Both the position numbers and the translations under genes were made by a program. The notes below the pieces were generated by a model that was given only the letters and a program-made list of their open reading frames with translations, was not told the origin of the DNA and searched no databases. 64,000 nt of DNA from Cornus controversa (lineage: Eukaryota; Streptophyta; Magnoliopsida; Cornales; Cornaceae). Positions 55,607-64,000 of this stretch are shown here, piece by piece (position 1 is the first letter of the stretch; every line of letters begins with the position of its first letter). The DNA is taken from the NCBI GenBank assembly GCA_026545225.1, contig CM048845.1, positions 50,444,033 through 50,508,032 on the forward strand, written 5' to 3'.

Positions 55607-56998
55607 TGATAAAGGTTGAATGTTATACATTCTCGCACCTTTACTTATGTATTTTAGTCCCATAGCTGCACATATTGTATAGTTTTTATGTATGTTTATG
55701 TTTTTAATGATTTCAGGTTCAATCTCAGAATTCGGCGTAATGCGACTCCTTTATCAGTTCAAGAATGCATTCCTATGTCCTATCGTGCTTCATGGAAAGT
55801 TCACATTAAGGAATAGTGAATGGCGTGTCAAGACCAAAGTCGGAAAGCTGAAGAGTTGAAGATCTGCAGAAGAAGTAAAGATCGATGCATCAAAGTCACA
55901 GCTTCAATGCATCGAAGTCCCTACTTCGATGCATCGCCCAGTCTTGCAGAAAATATTTTTCTACAGATATTTTCTTCACTTGCCACTTGTCCAATTTTAC
56001 TTGGATAAAACCTTGAACAGAATTTCTGTGATATTTTGAGCCTCAAATCAAATATATAGCTAGGAAATATGTAATAAAGAGATATGTTATAATTATTGTA
56101 ATAGAGAGCATATATAGAATTCTAGAGAGAGAAAGTGAAGTTCTAGAGAGGGAAAGCTTCAAAGAGGGCTTTGTAAGGCCTTGAAGACCATTTTAAGCAT
56201 GGGATCATCTCTGTCTATGGAGTGCTTCCAGCCCACCATGATCAACTAATCCTTCTCTAGGGTTTTGACAAACCCTAGTCTTGTAAATATGTTCTAACTT
56301 TAGTGAATTGGAGATTTTTATGTATTTTTGTGTATATGTACCTTCCCTTGAGCCTTATGAGTAATATAAGTTTACAAATTCTTTATATTCATATGAGTAA
56401 TTATCTTTCTTGTCTTAGAATGCTTATTTTTTCACATGATCTTCAACACTTGTAGTTCCACAAGGACTACACATGATGGCTTGGTACTAGTTTTCATTAT
56501 AACATGCATAGCTAGATTTGCATAGTCCATGCTAAAAGATGATAAATTAGTTACACTTAGTTAATTAGGTATTTAAGTAAGTAGGTAGGTAGGGAATTTA
56601 CACGTATCGAAGATGGATTATAGATTTTTAAGTGCATGTATCCTCTTGATGGTAGCATTGTAGGCCACAAGCCATTTGCAACACTTAGTACACAATTGCA
56701 TGATTCCCCCAATTTATTATAAGTGTGACATACTACAAGGCTAGTGGTGAAGTCTCAACCCTAATCCTTTACTCTTCTCTCAAACTTTGTATTTTAATTA
56801 TCTTTTATGCTTTTAAAATAGAGTAAGACAACAACTAACACTCGGTTGTGATTTAAGCGAGAACCAACCCTCAACCTTTAGCGAATTATTCCTACGTAGT
56901 CTCTGTGGGATCGACATCCCCAACTTAGAGCCCTATCCTTCAAGGATTTGTTCTATTGCGAGTGGTAAATATAAATTGCAAAATCTAGCAACACAACA
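55607..56998 (+). repeat. Athila-type 5' LTR
   Basis: The LTR is placed from TGATAAAGG to CAACACAACA, directly before the primer site at 57004. Its 3' part (GTGGGATCGACATCCCC, CAAGGATTTGTTCTATTGCG) is typical of Athila-like LTRs and matches the inverted copy at 8039-9430. The length of about 1.39 kb is the same in both copies. The exact start is inferred. It contains GATGCATCGA palindromic words at 55880-55946. Confidence 0.7.
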
Positions 56999-57003
56999 AT
57001 TTT

Positions 57004-57022
57004 TGGCGCCGTTGTCGGGGAC
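57004..57022 (+). other. Athila-type primer-binding site
   Basis: TTGGCGCCGTTGTCGGGGA is the standard primer-binding sequence of Athila-type Gypsy elements, complementary to a tRNA 3' end. It lies five bases after the LTR end. Confidence 0.85.
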
Positions 57023-57479
57023 TACTATCTAATTGCTAAAATTAGGGGATTGAGTCTAGTTAAAATTTTAACTTAACTCATTCTTTACATTTTTTTTTAA
57101 TTGTAATTATTTTTATCTTTATTTCTAGAGTGTTTCATTGTAGGTACTTATATAATCAAGGCATCGAGACTTAAGCTCGGATCCTTTGTGAGTAGAGTAC
57201 CCAACTTTCTTGCACTTAAGAGTTTAAAATTTTGTTTTTGCATATAGTTTAAATTTTGTTTTATTCATATGCAAGGTAGGAGATCATTGTCATTACCCTT
57301 GTTGCCGTGTGATCTTGAACTCGAAAGAACTCTTAGACAACATAGTAGCGTTGCTATGAACCCTATATTGTTTAGAGAATATAGGAGAGAATCCATAGCA
57401 AATAATGATAATCCGAATGTTCAATAAAATCCCGTTTTACCACCCCCACCTGGCGGTGAGATTCTTCGAGATTTTTATG

Positions 57480-59310
57480 TTCCATCTACCTATGCATCAT
57501 CTTCTTGTATTCGTTTTCCGAATGTGGGGAGGAATAATTTTGAAATCAAATTCTCAACAATCAATCTTCTCAATTATTTTCACGGGCTTTCGAACCAAGA
57601 TCCTTATAAATATATTAATGAATTTTTAAAAGTGTGTTCGATTTTACAGTTGAATGCACAAGTGGAAGACAACTTAAGACTTCGTCTTTTCCCTTTCTTA
57701 CTTAAGGATAAAGCCAAACAATTGTTTAACTCCTTAGAGCCAAATTCCATTAATTCTTGGGCAGAAATGCAACGAGAGTTTCTAAAGAAATACTTTCCAA
57801 TAGGAAAGACTAATGATGCGCGGAGAGCCATCATTGGTTTCTCTCAGAAGGAAGGAGAAGCTTTTCATGAAACTTGAGAAAGGATGAAGGACCTTTTGAG
57901 GTCATGTCCACACCATACTATTCTCAAATGGCAATTGGTGCAAGGATTTTATGATGGTTTAGGAGAGCCCCACAAACAAATGGTTGATGCTAGTTGTGGT
58001 GGTACATTCTTTCTAAAAAGTCCTGATGAAGCGTGGATACTCTTTGAGAACTTGAGCGAAAGTTCGTCTCATTGTTCTTCTAATGAAAGGAAGAATAAGG
58101 TAGTTGCTCCTCTTAACGCCCAAACTAAAAGCATCTTTGAAATGCGTAAGGAGCAAGCAATAGATAGGAAAATAGAGGCCCTAGAAAAGAAACTAGATCA
58201 AGTCATGTTAGTCGGCTCTTCTTCTTTTTCTCTCTCTTCCTCTCATTATAGTATTCCTAATCCCACTCTTCATCTCACATATGATGTGTGTTCCTTTTTC
58301 TCTAGTCCTTCTCATTATATAAAGGATTGTCCTCATGCGGGGCAATACCCTAATTCTCCTAAGAACAAGCAAATGCACTTTATTCTAGGCCGGGTCAAGG
58401 ATCATATCAAAACTCTTATAATCCCGAATAGAGAGATCAAAACTAATTCCAATATGGGAACAAAGGTCAATATCAAGTACCTCGGGGAGCACATGGACAG
58501 CAAGGTCAATCTCAATTCCAACCTAGACCTTATCAACTAAATTCAAATTCGAGTTTCTACTACACTCCCAATCAACCACCTTCTCGAAACCCCAATTTTG
58601 AGGAAAAGGTTTTGGCTGCTTTAGGCAACATTGAAAGCAATACCCAAAATATCAACGCCCACTCACAATCTATTGCAAAGATAGAGTCCCAATTGGGATA
58701 GCTAGCTAATGCAATGAATTGTATAGAAGGTGGAAAATTGCCTAGCCAAACGGTGGCGAACCCTAATGGAGTGCAAGTAATTGATGATATTTCTCATTCC
58801 TTTGAGTTCAATGAAGAACAAGCTCAATCAATTACTACTTTAAGGAGTGGTAGAGTGTTAGAAAATTCGGTTGATAAGATGAGACAGAAAGAATGTGAGC
58901 GTCCGATGAATCCAAAGATTCCTATAAATCCAAATAATTGTCCTAAAAAAAATCCAAAAGAAGCTTCCAATAATCCAAAAGATAAAGGAAAGGAAAAGTT
59001 CATTGAAGTTAAATTCTCATTTATTCCAATTCAAGAAGCTTCATATGAACTTCTTATTCCCTTTCCTCAAAGATTAAGGGAACCTTCTCAATTTGAGAAG
59101 CAAGGAGAGAAATTCCAAGATATGATAGAAATCTTTAAACAAGTAAAAATCAATCTTCCTCTCCTAGATGCTATAAAATAAATTTCTTCCTATACTAAAT
59201 TTCTAAAGGACTTATGCACTCAAAAGTGTAAATCTAGGAACCACGTTCCTAAGAAAGTCTAATTGACTGAGCAGGTAAGTTCAATTCTTCAAAGTAACAC
59301 TCCTCCAAAA
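57480..59310 (+). pseudogene. Athila-type gag region (fossil, truncated)
   Basis: Plus-strand frames give NNFEIKFSTINLLNYFHGLS, then LRLRLFPFLLKDKAKQLFNS, SINSWAEMQREFLKKYFPIG and RMKDLLRSCPHH, the Athila retrotransposon-gag core. A serine-rich region (CSFFSSPSHYIKDCP) follows. The pre-protease segment (FLKDLCT..., LTEQVSSILQSNTPPK) ends at about 59310. No Athila protease, RT or integrase follows. The region is broken. Confidence 0.85.
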
Positions 59311-59312
59311 TT

Positions 59313-60060
59313 GCTAAGGGCTTATAATAAGAAATCTAAGAAGCTGAAGCAGGTGAAAATTAAAAAAGAAACTTTAAAGAAAGAGAATAAAGAGCAAATG
59401 AAGTTGATTAAAGAAAATAAAGCTGATATCCAAAACTTCAAAATAAAGTCAAGTTTCTCGAAAGCGAGGTAAGTCAAGCTATTTATGTTAGAGATACTCT
59501 CGTTGCTAGAATTGATTTTCTTGAGTCTGAATTGAAAAATCACAAGTGAAATTGATTGCATTTATTTCTAGGCAGATTAAGCTTGATGGCATGATTAGTG
59601 TTGGTAAACCTGCAAGAGATAAGACTGAACTAGGTTTTGTTGGGTCATCATCTAAGGTTAAAACTATTTTTGTTAAACCCAAGAACTTGAATTTGTTTAC
59701 ACTCAAACCTAAGTTTTAAGTTGAGTCTATGCATGCTAATGTTGTGTCCAATATGCTTCATTGTACTTTTTGTGGTAAGAATGGACATAATTAACACTAT
59801 TGCTATAAGAAGAGAAAACATTCTAATTTTGATTTTCATGTGCATAATTTATTTGCTAAGAATAAGATTCATGCTAAAAAGTCATATTATTTAAACAAAC
59901 TCAAAAATTCTCAAGTTAAATTCAAATAAAAAGAAGAATGTTTCTGTTTCTCTACAATATTTTTCTGATAGATTGCATGTTAAAATAATTTGGATGAAAA
60001 AGAAATATTTGGAGAAGTTTTTGCCTGTTGATGCTATGGAATTTAATCTTAATAGGTCTT
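59313..60060 (+). pseudogene. Copia (SIRE-like) gag fragment joined to the Athila gag (fossil)
   Basis: Directly after the Athila segment the reading changes to a lysine-rich coiled coil (KETLKKENKEQMKLIKENKA). Pieces such as TELGFVGSSSKVKTIFVKP and a CCHC-type knuckle (CTFCGKNGH...CYKK, about 59765-59813) follow, as in the C-terminal part of long Copia gags. The join is sharp, so either one element inserted into the other or a rearrangement fused them. The region is broken. Confidence 0.6.
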
Positions 60061-60064
60061 TAGG

Positions 60065-61180
60065 TGCAAAATCCCATAACTAGGTCATTTGGACTTTTAT
60101 GGTCATGGACTAAGCTTATGTTCATTATTTGTTTTTCATTGGACCATATCTTTTAGATTATGTTAGGTTTTGTTTATTTTTATATGATAATCATGTGAAT
60201 GTGAAAATCATATTTTTCTGTGAAATAATGTGAATTCTCTATATTTCTGTTTAAGTTCACTTTGATTTGTAAATGTATGATTGAAAAACTTAGTTTATCA
60301 ATAAATAAAGTGCTTGAGTTGATGATCTTAGCATTGATAACTAATATGCTGTATTTATTTCTTTTCAGAGGTGAATTTTTTGAGTCCATACAATTTGTGT
60401 ACTAGTCCAACTCTGAGAGAATTGATTGAAAACTAATGTGAAGTTGTTGAATAGAGTATATTATATGAATAGCATTGAAGGCTTAAATGATCAATGAAAA
60501 AAATGAAAAGAAAATATTCTGTTTTTGTTCAGCATGAAAAGAAAAAAAAATAATAAAAAATTTACTGAAAATATAAGACAAAAGGAAAAGGATACCTTCA
60601 GGATGTGTTCGAAGTTACCACTACGACATAAATCTCTAATGAGGTATCTTTTAAAGAAGTTGTTTTGAAAAAATAGTTGGCTACCCGTAAGCGTGAAAGC
60701 CACCATCTTAGAAAAAAAAAATGAAATTCAATGAAAAATAATTTAATCATGTGTGGTTTTATTTGCTTACCATCCAATGTGTTTTAGAAGATGAATCAAA
60801 GTAATTTGATTAATTTTTAATGATGTTAGATTGCGCGCACACACATGGATTTATTAGATAAATTTTTAAATTTTTATAAATATTTGTGTTTTGAAAATTG
60901 TGCCATGATTATGAATTTAATGATGAATTTTTTTGGCAAATTTATAGGTTTTAAAATTGTGCATTTGTGAATTTTCTTGAATCTTTTCAAAAAATTTTAG
61001 AACTCAATGTTATTTTTTGTGAAAAATTGGTTTGATAATTATATGATTGTTATATTTTTTATTTTCACATAAATACAAACCCAAAAATATTTTCCTATTT
61101 TTCCAGATTGTTAGGAATTTTTCTTTTTTTGTGTATTTTAGGCATTGTTTTTTGAAAAATTGCAAAAAGGGTCAAGGATG
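60065..61180. other. AT-rich DNA, no gene seen
   Basis: Very AT-rich with no credible frame. It may be decayed retroelement sequence, but no domain could be named. Confidence 0.5.
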
Positions 61181-61184
61181 GTCT

Positions 61185-61524
61185 GTCACGCCCCAATTTT
61201 TGACTCCCGGTTAAGAGTGAGGGAAATGGGGGTGAATGGTGATTATCAAGCATCAATATTACTCATCATTAATTGTACCATGATATCTTGTTATCATGAC
61301 CTGATTTCTAACACCTGGAACCAGAGGCAAAGTTGTTCATTAAACCCTAATTTAATGTTCATCCATTTATATCACCGCAGAAGTTTAAATTACATGCACA
61401 CACATATACATGTACATTGCAGATTCAACTAACCTTAATGGGTCTGTTATATGACGTCCCGACCCGAGCATGACCTGCAACAATGCCTTTATAATTGCTG
61501 CCCGTGTAACTTTACCTGACATTG
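61185..61524. repeat. LTR-like fragment starting TGTCACGCCCC
   Basis: TCTGTCACGCCCCAATTTTTG at 61183 resembles the start of chromovirus-type LTRs. The right limit at about 61524 is set by where FAR1-related coding similarity begins on the minus strand. A CGTCCCGACCCGAGCATGAC string lies near 61458. No second LTR or PBS was found, so this is tentative. Confidence 0.3.
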
Positions 61525-62490
61525 CGCTCAAGAACGTCTGGAACAACCAAGCAAAATAATTATTAGTCCCATCATACATCAGCACTACTCCAAAAACAAT
61601 AGTCTCCCAGTGATGATTAATCCCAACAAACATCCCAAAAGGCCGGTTCCCTTGGTTAACTTTATATGTGGGGTCAAATGTGACCACGTCTCTAAAATAA
61701 CCATAGTCAATTATCATCATCGGATCTGCCCAGAATATATTGGTTTTCATTTCTTCATTGTCCAGTTGGAGGGAATAGAAGAATGATGGATTTTTGCTCT
61801 TCTGGTCTTGAAAATATTCATGAGCCAGCCCTTCTCACCAAATCGCATCTCCACTTATCTTCTGGTCCTTAAGTAATTCAGTTGATCATGCTTGGTGAAG
61901 CCAAGTGATTCTTTCCCACCAACTTGTTTGGCCATTAAATCAAATGCATTACGACATGGAACTCCCACATCAAATCCGAGCTCCAAATCCAGCGATTGCG
62001 CCATGCTAATTTTTCTTTGAGACGACGTCATATGGACGAATTCTTCATTTAATAATAGATGATTGTGAGCTTTTATAAAATTTTTAATAAAATACTTTCC
62101 CTTCAACCTGTCATATGAAATTTGCATCCGTTCTCCACAATTGGTTCAATTTTTAGCGCTTAACGTCTTTTTTCCCATCTTGCGCTTCCCCCTCAAACCC
62201 TCCTTGCAACAAGTAAATCATCTTGATGTAACCTATCCTATGATAGGGTGTCTATTTACATACTTCTTTCAGACACTGAATCCAACTTTACCCCCGTATT
62301 CAATGTAAAATCGGTATGCATCTTCATTGGTATCAAACTCTATGTTGAACTTTGGTTTACATTGTATTTGGGATGTGCCACTAACTGGCAGTGTAAATGC
62401 TTCACTAATATTAACTTCCTCAACACTTTGTCTAGAACGAATATATGCTTTATCACTTTGTCCAATATTATAAATATCCTCTTTATCCAT
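61525..62490 (-). pseudogene. FAR1-related (FRS) gene relic, truncated
   Basis: FAR1/FHY3-type proteins are transcription factors derived from MULE transposases. Minus-strand pieces show the FAR1 DNA-binding domain: FNIEFDTNEDAYRFYIEYGG, then zinc ligands in FTCCKEG, TNCGER and KAHNHLLL. They also show the MULE transposase part: NIFWADPMMIIDYGYFRDVV, TFDPTYKVNQGNRPFGMFVG and NYFAWLFQTFLSAMSGK. There are in-frame stops (after GKVGFSV near 62268, near 62220, 62150 and after YLRTRR at 61855) and a frame change around 61800-61850. The frame ends at 61525, before the second catalytic aspartate, where it meets unrelated sequence. It is a pseudogene fragment. Confidence 0.85.
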
Positions 62491-62549
62491 CCAGATAAGC
62501 AAAATAAAAAAAGCTGCACCATTATAAACCAAGAAGATGGTCAACCCTA

Positions 62550-62690
62550 AACCATAAAATATGAAAAATAGAACCTAACAGCACTGTGGTGGTGGATAAC
62601 CGATTTCCAATGTTGAGGGATAAAATATGAAAAATAGAACCTAACAGCACTGTGGTGGTGGCTAACTGATTTTTAATGTTCAGGGATATG
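62550..62690 (+). repeat. tandem duplication, about 66-bp unit x2
   Basis: TAAAATATGAAAAATAGAACC followed by CTAACAGCACTGTGGTGGTGG and a TTGAGGGA/TTCAGGGA end occurs twice in a row with a few substitutions. It lies just beyond the broken 5' part of the FAR1 relic. Confidence 0.85.
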
Positions 62691-62699
62691 TTACTGTCT

Positions 62700-63520
62700 T
62701 GTCATAATTATCTTAGAAGGACTATTTGAAAGAATTAACAAGACAGAAGAATAAACGTTATAGAAGAAGTAAGCACATTGTAAATAACTTTGATTTTGAT
62801 AAACACACTCAATCAAAATAACTTATCAATATGATTTGAAGGTTAAAATCTTATGATTAAATGTTTCAGCCACATTACAATTCACATTAATGGCTTATAA
62901 TGTTGCATTCTTTTTATAATTAGATGACATGATCATCTCAATTGAAAAGAAGACATGAATTGAATAGCTAGCATGAAGAAAACAATCACACAAGACTAAA
63001 TCACATAGTATATAAACAAATCAAAATAGTGATGTCTTCCTTCACATATGTGTATCTATCGGCTAAGCAAGCTACAATTCAGTCCAACAATCGAGATAAT
63101 ATGATGAAGCTGCACATGGTAGCTCATCACCAATAAATGCATCAACCAAGTTGAGACATTTTTTCAAGGCACTACTATTGGATAAATTGCTATATGAAAT
63201 GCACGATGACATGATATGATAGTCAGCAATTATGTTCTAATATTGGTTGATGTTAATAGTACTATTGAGACTTATTTGGACTGGAAAAGCAAGGATAATT
63301 GTTGACTTAGGTCACCAAATTCTTTCGCAAGGTGACCTAAACAGTTCTTGTTAATGGTTGTACAATACTTAGAATGAAACATAAAATAATAGGAACTATT
63401 TGAATTAAGTAGATCTAATGACTTGAGGGAAACAAGCCTTGAGCAAGCTGTTTGTGTCAAGAGTAGGATTATAACTGATAATTTAATCATGCCACATGAG
63501 CTTATCATAGGTGTTCAGAG
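62700..63520. other. AT-rich DNA, no gene seen
   Basis: No domain, exon or terminal repeat was recognised. Confidence 0.5.
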
Positions 63521-63534
63521 GAAGAACTCTTAGA

Positions 63535-64000
63535 AGTTAAGGCTTATGATTATGTAAATTGGGCATTCCTGAACCATCCTATGTATCACATGGGTTTTGT
63601 ATCATGGAATGCATCTCTTCTGTGTGGTATTCCATCTTTATTAATGTCTCTCCACATGGTTTCTTTCAACCAGGAAAAAGGTTTAAAACAAGGATGTTTT
63701 TTCTCACCTTTGCTCTTTACTATCATTATTGCCTTCTCTCTAATCTTATGGTGGATAGGGTGATGATGGGCTATTAAGATCTCTAAAACAACTTCAACGT
63801 TGGGAATGAATATTTATCACTTCTTTTTATGATTAATGATGTTTTGTTTGTTCTCAATGTAGATTATGAAGATTAGAGAACATCTATTAATGTTTCTAAT
63901 ACTCTTGAATATTTAGCCACTTTAACTAGTTTATGCATTAACAAATCTAAGTAGTTAGGCCTCCCTCTTGTGTACTAGTTTAAAGGCCCACTTCTAGATT
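63535..64000 (+). pseudogene. LINE reverse transcriptase fragment, cut by the window edge
   Basis: The plus strand gives KAYDYVNWAFL (63538 on), MYHMGF, then in another frame SIFINVSPHGFFQPGK and again EKGLKQGCFFSPLLFTIIIA. These are the plant L1 reverse-transcriptase blocks KAYDxVNW and SPHGFF-x-GLRQG-x-LSPxLF. Frame changes and stops show it is dead. It differs in sequence from the LINE at 34934-40972. Confidence 0.8.

Noticed and set aside
55820-56008. 62-codon plus-strand frame in the Athila-type LTR
   Set aside because: It spans the GATGCATCG word cluster in non-coding LTR DNA; no family resemblance.
61385-61750. Functional FAR1-family gene
   Set aside because: The DNA-binding part has several stops, the transposase part is cut short, and no intact exon chain could be built.

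Overview
The window looks like nuclear DNA of a flowering plant, most likely a eudicot. It is AT-rich, with long spliced introns, many microsatellites and a dense load of plant transposons: Tat-, Athila- and Tekay-type Gypsy elements, Copia elements, an L1-type LINE, tRNA-derived SINEs, TRIMs, and MULE, hAT and Harbinger non-autonomous elements. No bacterial operons, rRNA genes or CRISPR arrays are present.

The one clear host gene is a GH38 lysosomal/vacuolar-type alpha-mannosidase on the minus strand, 49201 down to 20148. I could trace 29 exons whose phases all match. They give an uninterrupted frame of 3048 nt (1015 residues) with a signal peptide and all four zinc/catalytic positions. The gene covers 29 kb because its introns have taken in about 17 kb of mobile DNA. 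Intron 8 holds an LTR with a primer-binding site. Intron 19 holds a 6-kb LINE that itself contains a SINE and two TRIMs, one of them split by a Harbinger-like MITE. Intron 24 holds two diverged LTRs (one split by an hAT-like MITE) and a 5.2-kb Copia element. Intron 26 holds a SINE-like repeat.

Layout from left to right. 1-2400: AT-rich DNA, low-complexity C-rich and G-rich arms, and a short higher-GC unidentified segment. 2402-16986: one Tat-type Gypsy element with matching LTRs, its integrase end split by an inverted Athila-type LTR and a Tekay-type LTR, an array of about 32-bp repeats, and the antisense extra reading frame typical of Tat elements. 16987-20147: intergenic DNA. 20148-49201: the mannosidase gene. 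49202-53200: its upstream region, made of repeated LTR-derived pieces, a 1.37-kb Pack-MULE-like element with a 9-bp target duplication, and a 250-bp solo LTR. 53203-60000: a second Tekay-type LTR, then an Athila-type LTR, PBS and gag that run abruptly into a Copia-type gag piece. 61185-64000: a broken FAR1-related (MULE-transposase-derived) sequence and a LINE reverse-transcriptase fragment cut by the window edge.

The exact target-site duplications at many insertions give a relative order: gene intron, then LINE, then TRIM, then MITE; and Tat element, then the inner LTRs. All LTR elements here are fossils or broken copies. Exon coordinates come from reading splice sites and protein similarity by eye. 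The deduced protein was compared from memory with the plant alpha-mannosidase family, without a database search.
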